A DNA stretch of 39,716 nt, from positions 1 through 39,716 of the IMG/VR virus record IMGVR_UViG_3300033146_001310. One strand, given 5' to 3'. The stretch is from a virus. The translations under genes and the position numbers were made by a program. The notes under the pieces are model-generated. The model saw nothing but the letters and a program-made list of their open reading frames with translations, ran no database searches and was not told the origin of the DNA. Numbering within the stretch: position 1 is the stretch's first letter; every line of letters starts with the position of its first letter. This document shows, piece after piece, positions 30,227 through 37,857 of this stretch.

Positions 30227-30255
30227 AAAAGGGAGATCTTCGGGTCTCCCTTTTT
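30227..30255 (+). terminator. strong intrinsic terminator after the tail tube gene
   Basis: A 12-bp stem, AAAAGGGAGATC / GGTCTCCCTTTT (one G-U pair), closes a TTCG tetraloop at 30239-30242. It is preceded by A's and followed by a T-run (30251-30255). This is the clearest Rho-independent terminator of the window. It ends the 18-19 transcript just before a new late promoter. Confidence 0.9.
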
Positions 30256-30263
30256 GTGTTTCT

Positions 30264-30271
30264 TATAAATA
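30264..30271 (+). promoter_or_regulatory. T4-type late promoter TATAAATA
   Basis: Exact box between the terminator and the gene at 30293. The predicted start (about 30277) coincides with AAGGAG, so the leader would be only about 16 bases. It makes the accessory cassette 30293-33320 a late-expressed unit. Confidence 0.65.
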
Positions 30272-30292
30272 TTATTAAGGAGATGAGTGTTT

Positions 30293-31339
30293 ATGTTTAA
30301 GAAGATTATTATTTTAGTATTTTTGATATGTTTCTCATCTCAGGCGCTGTCGATTTCCAAATCAGCGACTTATTCTAAGTCGCTGAAAAAATCTTTAGTG
30401 TTGATTTCTAATAAGTGCTATGATTATATGAAATACACTAATTTCGATAATTCTTTACACGAAGCAATATCCTCTGTTAAAAATAAGAATTTTAAAATCA
30501 GGAAATTCTACTTAAATTGTCATAACGAGTGTTCTCAAGAAGAATTAATCGGTAGATTTAAAATCATCTGGAAGAAAGTGCTTGAAATTGATCCAGACTA
30601 TTTAGTCATTTCAGATAATATTCTTTGGAACAATTTCACTAACGAGATTCAGGAGTTTAGTGAACGACCAAACAAATTAACAGGAGTTTTTAATCTAATA
30701 AGTAATGAAAACATCTTCAATGATTTCCAAAACTTAGCCCCAAATATTTTATTTTCAACACATGTAATAAATATTACCCCAGTTGTTAATTACTTCGCGA
30801 AGAACGGGGGAGATTTTTCAGATTATTATATTTTAAGAGACGCATGTCCATATAATTTAGATATCGCTGTAAGCATTCGAAAGCAACTCAAGCGAATGAA
30901 TCAACAAACTAAAGTCAATGTGATAGAAGTTTATTCCGGTCGACACCTGAAAAACATAGTAACAGAATTACAGATAGAAAAGCAAGGTGTGATAATTCCA
31001 ATTATGGATAGCTTAATGGGAAATAACGGAAAACATATTAATATAAATAATATTTTAAGTATTATAAAATCTCATAATAGAAAACATGTCGAGGTCTCTT
31101 TAACATATGATGCCTCAAAATTTTTAGGTATTTCTTATGCTCATAATGCGAATATTTCCACTAGAAGAATTAAGTTAGAGAATAATTTAATATTTTTCTT
31201 AGAAGATTTCGTTGGGGACGAAAAGAAATATTTAAATGAGAAATCATTATTAATTGTTAATAGACAAGAGGTCGGCAGAGTTTTTAATGGCACTAAGCTT
31301 TTACGCGTCACGAACCACATAGTAGATATTTTTAGGTGA
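30293..31339 (+). CDS. secreted protein with periplasmic-binding-like (ABC_sub_bind-type) pattern
   Basis: 348 residues from the ATG at 30293; a GTG at 30287 is also in frame. A basic-then-hydrophobic signal peptide (FKKIIILVFLICFSSQALS) precedes an alpha-beta protein with the two-lobe rhythm of periplasmic binding proteins. Near the end, LLIVNRQEVGRVF...LLRVTNHIVD resembles the terminal motif of PF04392-type substrate-binding proteins, and DPDYLVISDN resembles a first-lobe strand. The fold call is by pattern only. A phage-encoded exported protein of this kind is unusual. It heads a cassette with two membrane proteins. Confidence 0.5.
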   Translation: MFKKIIILVFLICFSSQALSISKSATYSKSLKKSLVLISNKCYDYMKYTNFDNSLHEAISSVKNKNFKIRKFYLNCHNECSQEELIGRFKIIWKKVLEIDPDYLVISDNILWNNFTNEIQEFSERPNKLTGVFNLISNENIFNDFQNLAPNILFSTHVINITPVVNYFAKNGGDFSDYYILRDACPYNLDIAVSIRKQLKRMNQQTKVNVIEVYSGRHLKNIVTELQIEKQGVIIPIMDSLMGNNGKHININNILSIIKSHNRKHVEVSLTYDASKFLGISYAHNANISTRRIKLENNLIFFLEDFVGDEKKYLNEKSLLIVNRQEVGRVFNGTKLLRVTNHIVDIFR

Positions 31340-31343
31340 AAAA

Positions 31344-31715
31344 ATGTTAACAACGATTTATAATTTTTTAAATATTTTCTATGAAAAATTCGCTAATCAT
31401 ATAGATTATGTGATTTCAGACGAGGGGAAAATAGTTAAGGTGATAAAGAACAGAGGTTTAGGTTCTTCTGCTTTTATCTATTTCTTCATTAGTCTTGTGA
31501 TTCTAATTACATTATTTTCTGGTCCGCTTATTCTTATAAACGAATATGATTCTTATTATACTGATAAGATTTTTCTGGACAAGTATGAAGTACAGCAAAT
31601 ATGTTACGAAAATAGTAGTTGGATAGAATGTTTTAGTTTTTCGGATGATAAACTACTAAAACTTTATTTAGATTCTAATAATCCAATAAAAACACTTTAT
31701 ATCAAAGAGGACTAA
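31344..31715 (+). CDS. single-span membrane protein
   Basis: 123 residues. The N-terminal ~38 residues are cytoplasmic-type, followed by a span at about 40-66 (FIYFFISLVILITLFSGPLILI) and an acidic, Tyr-rich C-terminal domain with two Cys (QICYENSSWIECF) that would lie in the periplasm and could be disulfide-bonded. Starts four bases after the secreted protein's stop. Not recognised. A physical partner of its neighbours is a reasonable guess. Confidence 0.5.
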   Translation: MLTTIYNFLNIFYEKFANHIDYVISDEGKIVKVIKNRGLGSSAFIYFFISLVILITLFSGPLILINEYDSYYTDKIFLDKYEVQQICYENSSWIECFSFSDDKLLKLYLDSNNPIKTLYIKED

Positions 31716-31722
31716 GCTCTAT

Positions 31723-32385
31723 ATGTTCAATTTTCTTTTAAATATTTCTACCTCTACATATTTCGTGTTTGGGGCCTCACTTGTTCTAACTATCTTCATA
31801 GTGTTAATTGTTTTGCCGCTAATTAACCGCATGAAAAAAATGGATGATGTGCTTTACGAAAAAATGAATCTCGTGCCAAATAAAGAAGATTATAAAATCT
31901 TGCTTGAAGAGGTTCGAGATCACCATGACGCACAAGCTAATTTTAATAACGAGTATTCTGAAATAAAAGATCTCATTAATGAATTAAACACAGAGTTAGA
32001 AAAAATAAATGTAAAAGATTTTAGTAATATTCTTTTAGACACATGCGATTCAAAAATTGGGGGGTTAATGGACGACGTATCTGTGTTAGACGAAAGAATT
32101 ACTGACTTCGCTAATTATATGCATGAAAACGAGAAACAAACTTCTGTACAGATCAAAAACTTAGTTGCTGCACGTATTGACGCTGTGATTTTTCTAATAA
32201 AATTCATAGAAAAATTAAAAGAGTCGAATGTTATAGAATATATAGACACTGATCCACTAGAAAATATACAAAGAAAACTCCAAAAAGGTTTGGATAGTAT
32301 TTCTGGTGGTGGGAACTATACCGTCTTTAATTCCAACAGTAAATCTGGTAGAGTTAATAGATTTACAAATGATTTTAAATACTAA
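31723..32385 (+). CDS. membrane-anchored coiled-coil protein
   Basis: 220 residues. An N-terminal span at about residues 10-34 (TYFVFGASLVLTIFIVLIVLPLI) is followed by long charged helices with heptad-like spacing (about 36-175), then a Ser/Asn/Gly-rich end. The layout resembles RmuC-like or receptor-like signalling helices more than a channel. No family is assigned. Third gene of the cassette, seven bases downstream of the previous stop. Confidence 0.5.
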   Translation: MFNFLLNISTSTYFVFGASLVLTIFIVLIVLPLINRMKKMDDVLYEKMNLVPNKEDYKILLEEVRDHHDAQANFNNEYSEIKDLINELNTELEKINVKDFSNILLDTCDSKIGGLMDDVSVLDERITDFANYMHENEKQTSVQIKNLVAARIDAVIFLIKFIEKLKESNVIEYIDTDPLENIQRKLQKGLDSISGGGNYTVFNSNSKSGRVNRFTNDFKY

Positions 32386-32396
32386 AGGTACTAAAA

Positions 32397-33320
32397 ATGA
32401 AAACTTTTCCGATTGATTTAATGACTTTAACCAATCATATACACACACAATATGATAAGATTTTACACAACAACTCATTTAGAAATAGAATGTGCGTATG
32501 TAGAAGAAAAATATTCGAGCAATTCACTTTCACAGTTGAGAAATTGATAATTAAAATTGGTTCTAGAACATTAAAATACACTGAAGATTTTAACTTCGAA
32601 TTGAGCACAAATATTTTAGAACTAAAAGATTGGTTCAATAAGGAGGTTTATGAATATCTCTTTAATGATCACGAAGTATCTAACAAAATGGTGCTAACAT
32701 TCAAAAAAATGCAAGAATACCAAGACATTAAATTCTTCGACATACTGGAAACGAAATATGAGAATATTTTAATTTCTCTACGAAATCATGAAATAGAGAA
32801 CGTTAACTCTGAGCTGAATAATCTCTTCGAAGAAATTAGAGCGTGGTATGAATTATTTCTTTATATGATTCTTTCGACACAGTTTAACTGTCAGTCTTTA
32901 AAAGATTCATTCTTGGAGGATAATAATATTCGCCCCGACTTTGGATGTGGAATGAATGATCCAACAAAATGGTGCATTCATCACAATGATTGCGAAAAAT
33001 GCGACGTCCATGAAACTGTGCTTGAGCATGGCGAGTCAATCAATATCATAATGGTAAATGATTTTATCGATGACATGACTTGGCTAGAAAAATTAACAGA
33101 TATAGTAAAAAATTATCATCACAACCCAGATGACATAACACTTTACTTAGATTATAGAATGTATGATCAGCTAATTCAGTGTAAATTATCTCATCATCAT
33201 TACGATAAAATTTTAGAAGCTCAAAGCTGCTTCAAAAATATTAAAATAAAAAATCATGAAGGAATAAATTTTAATGGTTATTTTGAAAAACTAAAGACCA
33301 TGCTTACTGCGAACATGTAA
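32397..33320 (+). CDS. hypothetical protein with Cys/His cluster
   Basis: 307 residues, no signal peptide or span. A mostly helical N-terminal two-thirds precedes a cluster CGMNDPTKWCIHHNDCEKC (from about residue 183) that could bind zinc or iron, then an alpha-beta region (INIIMVNDFIDDM, DDITLYLDYRMYDQL). Weak ribosome site (AAGGTAC). Not recognised. Fourth member of the non-core cassette and probably its cytoplasmic or virion component. Confidence 0.5.
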   Translation: MKTFPIDLMTLTNHIHTQYDKILHNNSFRNRMCVCRRKIFEQFTFTVEKLIIKIGSRTLKYTEDFNFELSTNILELKDWFNKEVYEYLFNDHEVSNKMVLTFKKMQEYQDIKFFDILETKYENILISLRNHEIENVNSELNNLFEEIRAWYELFLYMILSTQFNCQSLKDSFLEDNNIRPDFGCGMNDPTKWCIHHNDCEKCDVHETVLEHGESINIIMVNDFIDDMTWLEKLTDIVKNYHHNPDDITLYLDYRMYDQLIQCKLSHHHYDKILEAQSCFKNIKIKNHEGINFNGYFEKLKTMLTANM

Positions 33321-33332
33321 ATAAGGAACAAA

Positions 33333-33818
33333 ATGAGTGAACTAGAATGCAATAATACGGATTTTTTAAAATCTGCGCAATTTAAATTAGTCTTAGAACT
33401 TCAAGAAAAGACGGTTGAATTCTTCGTGCAAGAATGTAATCTTCCTGGCTGGCAAATTGGAGAAATGCAGATCTCGCACATGTCACAAATTCAGCAACGC
33501 CCTGGTGATAATATAACTTGGAATCAGTTAACAGCTACTATACTGTGCGATGAAGAGCTAAAAGCGTTTATTGAATGTCACAAATACTGTTTTAGAATTA
33601 AAAATCCCGACACTGGAGAACTTGGTGGACCGGACGAAACTTTTGATGCTAAATTAGTAATTCTAACTAATAAAAATAATTATCAGCATGTAGTAACTTT
33701 CTATGATGCATGGATACAGAATGTTGGTGACATGCCTTTCACAAATATATCTACTGAAGACGAACCAATCACATTCACGATTGATCTTCAGTATGATTAT
33801 TACACGATAGGAAAATAA
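33333..33818 (+). CDS. tail-tube-fold protein (gp19 paralogue or tail completion protein)
   Basis: 161 residues, similar in size to gp19. QECNLPGWQIGEMQISHMSQI, RPGDNITWNQLTATILCDEELKAFIECHKYC and the C-terminal TFTIDLQYDYY follow the same strand pattern as the T4 tube family (compare CKSSQIPG... and FNVTLSMDYW in gp19). It could be the tube initiator at the baseplate, as T4 gp54 and gp48 are, or a tail terminator. The exact role is not determined. Confidence 0.65.
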   Translation: MSELECNNTDFLKSAQFKLVLELQEKTVEFFVQECNLPGWQIGEMQISHMSQIQQRPGDNITWNQLTATILCDEELKAFIECHKYCFRIKNPDTGELGGPDETFDAKLVILTNKNNYQHVVTFYDAWIQNVGDMPFTNISTEDEPITFTIDLQYDYYTIGK

Positions 33819-33841
33819 AACAACTAAAGAGAATAAAATAA

Positions 33842-34321
33842 ATGAGCTATTATCAAATACAAGATTTTAGAAAATATTTAACACACCCAGAAAAATATAC
33901 TAACGTTTCTGGACAACCATGCACGCTAAGGAGCGGTTGGGAAATTAGATTTGCTACTTGGCTTGATACTAATTCTGGAGTACTAAAGTGGTCATCTGAG
34001 GAGATTGTTATAAAATATGATTTCATGAATCCAAAAACTGGTAAGTTAAATAAGCATAGATATTTCACAGACTTTTGGATGCAGATAAGAGATAAACAAG
34101 GAGACATAAAAGAGTACATCATCGAAATAAAACCGTTTAAAGAAACAATGCCTCCCCAAAAACCCAAGCGAGAAACTAAAGCTTATAAAAATAGAATAGT
34201 AACTTATCTCAAGAACCAAGCAAAATGGAATGCAGCTCGTGAATTTTGCGCTAATCAGAAAAGACTTGGTAAAGAAATAGAATTTGTGGTTCTAACTGAA
34301 AAAGATTTGCCAATTACTTAA
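33842..34321 (+). CDS. 4: head completion protein, T4 gp4-like, with TnsA-type nuclease residues
   Basis: 159 residues. RSGWEIRFATWLDTNSGVLKWSSEEIVIKYDF, HRYFTDFWMQIRD and EYIIEIKPFKETMPPQKP follow the gp4/TnsA N-terminal nuclease pattern, with Glu34, Asp77 and Glu95-x-Lys97 as likely active-site residues. C-terminal AKWNAAREFCANQKRLGKEIEFVVLTEKDL is also typical of the family. In T4, gp4 acts late in head completion, joining filled heads to tails, biochemical role unsettled. The weak ribosome site is AAGAGAATAAAATA. Confidence 0.8.
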   Translation: MSYYQIQDFRKYLTHPEKYTNVSGQPCTLRSGWEIRFATWLDTNSGVLKWSSEEIVIKYDFMNPKTGKLNKHRYFTDFWMQIRDKQGDIKEYIIEIKPFKETMPPQKPKRETKAYKNRIVTYLKNQAKWNAAREFCANQKRLGKEIEFVVLTEKDLPIT

Positions 34322-34322
34322 T

Positions 34323-34330
34323 TATAAATA
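34323..34330 (+). promoter_or_regulatory. T4-type late promoter TATAAATA
   Basis: Exact box one base after the gp4-like stop. The predicted start near 34336 gives a 23-base leader for the gene at 34359, with TTAAGG as ribosome site. It drives the conserved small gene and the portal. Confidence 0.75.
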
Positions 34331-34358
34331 CACATAATAAATTATTAAGGTTATCTAA

Positions 34359-34808
34359 ATGGCAGGTAAATTCAAAGAGAACGCAATATATTTTTTCAGA
34401 TACAAAGATCCAGCTACTAAAGCTAGGATGGAAGTATGGGACTCTGCTCCCTTAATAATTCCATTAGACATTACTAGAAAATCTCTGTTAGCTGTGAATC
34501 TACATTGGATCCCAAGTAGTCACCGCCAAGAATTTGTTAATTTCTTAATGGAATATTTCAAGCAAGGAAGACTCGGAAACAAAAGAATAAAACGCACACG
34601 ACTTTATTACAATTTCGTGAAATCAGGTAAAATTAGATGGGCTATGGTCGCTATAAGACGCTATCACATCTCTAGAATCACTGGAATGAAAGAAATAAAA
34701 CCGGAACTTTGGCCTAAGATGCTGAAAACTAGATCAATAGGACCAAAATTCAAATACACTAACTGGAAAAAGAATCTTACTCGTTCTTTTAGAAAACCAG
34801 TGAAATAA
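34359..34808 (+). CDS. conserved protein of the T4 superfamily head-tail region, function unknown
   Basis: 149 residues. YFFRYKDPATKARMEVWDSAPLIIPLD, LLAVNLHWIPSSHRQEFVNFL and FVKSGKIRWAMVAIRRYHIS resemble a protein often found near the portal gene in marine T4-like phages, where the pattern is FxYxPKTK...YWDxFPLxIPL...GLNLHYLPP (from memory). The C-terminus is strongly basic. It may be a DNA- or head-associated structural protein. No activity can be assigned. Confidence 0.55.
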   Translation: MAGKFKENAIYFFRYKDPATKARMEVWDSAPLIIPLDITRKSLLAVNLHWIPSSHRQEFVNFLMEYFKQGRLGNKRIKRTRLYYNFVKSGKIRWAMVAIRRYHISRITGMKEIKPELWPKMLKTRSIGPKFKYTNWKKNLTRSFRKPVK

Positions 34809-34819
34809 GGATTTAACAC

Positions 34820-36652
34820 ATGTCAAAATTTTTAAATGGTTTAGCAGAAGAATTAAATCGCCCGATTTATGGAAAAAAAGAGGCAAGTTTAAACAATAAA
34901 AATAGTTTATCTACTTCTTCTAATGAGGGTGATGTCGAGGCGGATTATATTTCATATGATCCTTTTGCTTCTTACACTAATTCTTCTCTTTCAGAACATA
35001 CGAGTTTTTCTAATCGTAAAGAAATCATCAGTAAATGGCGCAAAGCTATTTGGAATCCTGAGGTTGACGAAGCCGTCACAGAGATTCTTACTGAGGCGAT
35101 CGTTTTTGACGAGCAAGAAGATGTTCTTTCTATAAACATCGACGACGTAGATCTACCTAAGAAAATTAAAAACAAAATTATCGAATCTTTTGAAAATATC
35201 CTTTATATGCTCGATTTCAACCGCATGGGAGAAGATCTTTTCAAAAAATGGTACGTTGATGGTCAATTAAATCTTGAAGTAGTGTATGATAATAAAAAAA
35301 TTCAAGACGGCATCCAAAAATTGATCGTACTTTCCCCATTCGATATCTGGAAGATCAGAAACGAAAAAACTCATGAAATTAAGTACATCATTAAAGACGA
35401 AAAACCCGATAACAATTTTGCTACTAACATAAAGAAAGCTGAACGGATTTTTGAGCTTGAACAGATAACTCAGATTGTTTCTGGTTCTTGGTCCTCTGAT
35501 GGAAAAACGCCCATGTCGTTGCTTCAGAAGGCGATTAAACCAATTAATCAGTTGAACCTTTTGGAAGATGCTGTGGTCATCTGGCATATCACTAGGTCCC
35601 CAGAAAAGCGTGTTTTCTATATAGATACAGGTAACCTTCCGAAATCAAAAGCAGAGGAATATATTAAGCGTCTTATTGCTAAGTATCGTCAGAAAAAAGT
35701 CTATAACGCTGAAAACGGTACCTTGGATAATCGTTCTAAATCTATCTCAATTCTTGAAGATTTTTGGTTACCACGAAATGCAGCTGGTCGGGGAACAGAG
35801 ATTGATACTCTATCTGCTCAGTCTTCTGGCATGGAAGAAATGACTCATGTTGAATATTTCGTAGATAAAATTTACAAAGCTTTAACTATTCCACGTTCAA
35901 GAAGAAGTCAAGAGTCAACGATTCAGATTAATAACTCTATTGATGTTGAAAAAGATGAACTGAAATTCTTTAAGTTTATTCTTAAATTGCGTCGTAGATT
36001 TAATAACTTATTCATCGACCTACTAAAGAAAGATTTATTAGCTAAAAAGGTTATAAAACTAGAGCACTGGGAAACGATCCAAGAAAAAATTAAATTTAAT
36101 TACGCGAATAACAATCCTTACTCAGACATCAAGAAAATGCAACTGATGGAAATGAGAATGGGAATTGCTTCTAATGCTCTGGAAATGGTCGAAAATGATT
36201 TTCTTTCCAAGCAGTGGGTTAAAGAAGAAATTTTAAATCAAACCCAAGAAGAGATCGACGAGATTAAAAAGCAGCGAGATGAAGAAAAGAAAGACGGCGA
36301 TGATGTTGGTGGGACTAGTGATGATGATGAGAATGGAATGGGATTTGGCCAAGAGCCAGTAGCCCCAGCAAATCGTGGGGAAGTTCCAACCCAACCGCCC
36401 GTCCAACCACAAGCACAGCAAGGTATTGAGAAAGAAAATCAGCCGGTTTATTTAGCGGCTGATATTCAAGAACAACTATCTCAATTAATCAAGAAAGAAA
36501 TTACTTCTGCTATTGATGAATATAAGAAGAATGAAAATGAAAGAAAGAAAATTGATTTCATCAATACACTAAAAGAAGGCGATATCATAAGTAATGGAAA
36601 AGAAAAATTAATTCTTTTTAACGGCAAACTTATTCCATACGAAGAAGATTAA
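34820..36652 (+). CDS. 20: portal protein, T4 gp20-like, with C-terminal extension
   Basis: 610 residues against 524 in T4. ISYDPFASYTN, RKAIWNPEVDEAVTEILTEAIVFDE, WYVDGQLNLEVVYD, GTEIDTLSAQSSGMEEMTHVEYF and KALTIPRSRR are portal signatures. The dodecamer forms the DNA entry channel and docks terminase gp17 and the neck. From about residue 497 there is an extra region: an Asp/Gly/Gln/Pro-rich linker, then a helical segment and a small beta end (GDIISNGKEKLILFNGKLIP). Weak ribosome site (AAGGATT). Confidence 0.95.
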   Translation: MSKFLNGLAEELNRPIYGKKEASLNNKNSLSTSSNEGDVEADYISYDPFASYTNSSLSEHTSFSNRKEIISKWRKAIWNPEVDEAVTEILTEAIVFDEQEDVLSINIDDVDLPKKIKNKIIESFENILYMLDFNRMGEDLFKKWYVDGQLNLEVVYDNKKIQDGIQKLIVLSPFDIWKIRNEKTHEIKYIIKDEKPDNNFATNIKKAERIFELEQITQIVSGSWSSDGKTPMSLLQKAIKPINQLNLLEDAVVIWHITRSPEKRVFYIDTGNLPKSKAEEYIKRLIAKYRQKKVYNAENGTLDNRSKSISILEDFWLPRNAAGRGTEIDTLSAQSSGMEEMTHVEYFVDKIYKALTIPRSRRSQESTIQINNSIDVEKDELKFFKFILKLRRRFNNLFIDLLKKDLLAKKVIKLEHWETIQEKIKFNYANNNPYSDIKKMQLMEMRMGIASNALEMVENDFLSKQWVKEEILNQTQEEIDEIKKQRDEEKKDGDDVGGTSDDDENGMGFGQEPVAPANRGEVPTQPPVQPQAQQGIEKENQPVYLAADIQEQLSQLIKKEITSAIDEYKKNENERKKIDFINTLKEGDIISNGKEKLILFNGKLIPYEED

Positions 36653-36653
36653 A

Positions 36654-37532
36654 ATGAGTAAATCTTTCAAACAACTCATGAGAGAAACTGAGTTTAAAGA
36701 CATTAAACTCGAAGAATTTAACTTAATTAATTCTGATGCGCCGAAAAATGTTGATCTTAATAATGTTGAAGACTTCAGTGTTATAATCAGAAAAGAAGAA
36801 TCATTACCTCAAATTAATATTGTGGAGGGAGAGAAGGGTGCCGATGGCGCTGTAGGACCTGCTGGTCCAAAAGGCGAAGAAGGAAAAATCGGACCTGCTG
36901 GTATCCCAGGTCCTCCGGGAGTAAGAGGACCAAAGGGCGAAAAAGGCGAAAAAGGGGACACTGGCGAACGTGGGGAAAAAGGTGAGGTTGGTGTAACGGG
37001 TGAAAAAGGCGAGCAAGGTCCTATTGGAGCTACCGGATTTGCTGGACCACAAGGTAAGCATGGAGTACGGGGATTACAGGGACCAGAAGGACCAGAAGGT
37101 AAAATTGGTCCTCAAGGAGAGGTTGGACCCGATGGACTTAGAGGTTTAACTGGTCCTCAAGGTGAAACTGGTGCAGTTGGTCCTCAAGGTGAAAAAGGTG
37201 CAGTTGGTCCTCAAGGTGAAAAAGGTGAAATTGGTTTACCAGGGATCCCCGGAGAAACCGGTAGACGAGGACCAGTCGGTCTTCAAGGTTTTCCTGGGGA
37301 ACCGGGGAAAGTTGGTAAGCGTGGGACAAAAGGATTAAAAGGCGATACAGGACCAAAAGGCGATACTGGTAAGGTCGGAGCTTCTGGTGCTCCTGGGCCT
37401 GTTGGTGCCGTTGGACCTGCTGGTAAAGATGGTAAAGATGGAACGTATCCTGAGCATCAAGTTCAGACGAATGGCGTTCGATGGAAAAACCCTGATGGAA
37501 ATTGGGGCGAATGGATGGCGGGAGTGGCATAG
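36654..37532 (+). CDS. collagen-like protein with ~68 uninterrupted Gly-X-Y repeats
   Basis: 292 residues. Residues 59 to about 263 are a continuous run of about 68 Gly-X-Y triplets rich in GEK, GPQ and GPA, which should form a triple helix. The C-terminal cap (VRWKNPDGNWGEWMAGVA) is typical of phage fiber ends. The N-terminus SKSFKQLMRETEF fits the head-targeting motif of cluster 15540-18436 shifted by one residue (Phe5, Met9, Glu11). Starts one base after the portal stop, so it may be a head decoration or fiber. Confidence 0.8.
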   Translation: MSKSFKQLMRETEFKDIKLEEFNLINSDAPKNVDLNNVEDFSVIIRKEESLPQINIVEGEKGADGAVGPAGPKGEEGKIGPAGIPGPPGVRGPKGEKGEKGDTGERGEKGEVGVTGEKGEQGPIGATGFAGPQGKHGVRGLQGPEGPEGKIGPQGEVGPDGLRGLTGPQGETGAVGPQGEKGAVGPQGEKGEIGLPGIPGETGRRGPVGLQGFPGEPGKVGKRGTKGLKGDTGPKGDTGKVGASGAPGPVGAVGPAGKDGKDGTYPEHQVQTNGVRWKNPDGNWGEWMAGVA

Positions 37533-37840
37533 GACAAGCTGAAGCTGCCGGCATTGCTCAACACCTGATTGATAAAGCTTTAGAAGGTTTTGATCCTGGA
37601 ACTCCAGGTGGTGGTATCATTGTTGAAGAAGAACAAGAAGTTATCCAGAATGGCACGACCGTTATTAATACACCCTCAGATTTGAAAATCGGCTCACAAG
37701 AAATATACTTAAATGGAATAAGATTATCGGCTGGGAATAATAGAGATTACTCAATCGACGAAACAAACATAAGTTTCCTGAATGGCTGGGAATTATTTAA
37801 CCAAGATATTATAAATATCTTATACAGTAAAAATATTTAA
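37511..37840 (+). CDS. small fiber-end protein overlapping the collagen-like gene
   Basis: 109 residues from the ATG at 37511, in the -1 frame relative to the collagen-like gene and overlapping it by 22 bases. A Gly-rich N-terminus (DPGTPGGGIIVEEE) leads to a C-terminal beta domain EIYLNGIRLSAGNNRDYSIDETNISFLNG...QDIINILYSKN, which recurs at the end of the next protein (MVFVNGVLMEEGAGNDYTISGGTITF). This NG...DY domain often ends tail fibers. It may be a separate subunit or, by frameshifting, an extension of the collagen-like protein. Confidence 0.6.
   Translation: MDGGSGIGQAEAAGIAQHLIDKALEGFDPGTPGGGIIVEEEQEVIQNGTTVINTPSDLKIGSQEIYLNGIRLSAGNNRDYSIDETNISFLNGWELFNQDIINILYSKNI
37810..37817 (+). 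promoter_or_regulatory. T4-type late promoter TATAAATA
   Basis: Exact box within the last codons of the preceding gene. The predicted start near 37823 gives a 35-base leader with ATAGGAGAAAA before the fiber ATG at 37858. Confidence 0.7.
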
Positions 37841-37857
37841 TATAGGAGAAAATTATT

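Noticed and set aside
31042-31049. TATAAATA inside the secreted-protein gene
   Set aside because: About 300 bases before the next start and within coding sequence rich in AT, so probably chance.
37490-37535. Programmed -1 frameshift slippery site at the collagen-like/fiber-end overlap
   Set aside because: No convincing X-XXY-YYZ heptamer is visible in frame; T-TGG-GGC would re-pair poorly. Translational coupling explains the overlap equally well.
36804-37554. Two sizeable minus-strand open frames opposite the collagen-like gene
   Set aside because: They are mirror products of the Gly-X-Y codon pattern, which avoids stops on the other strand. They lack ribosome sites and protein-like composition.
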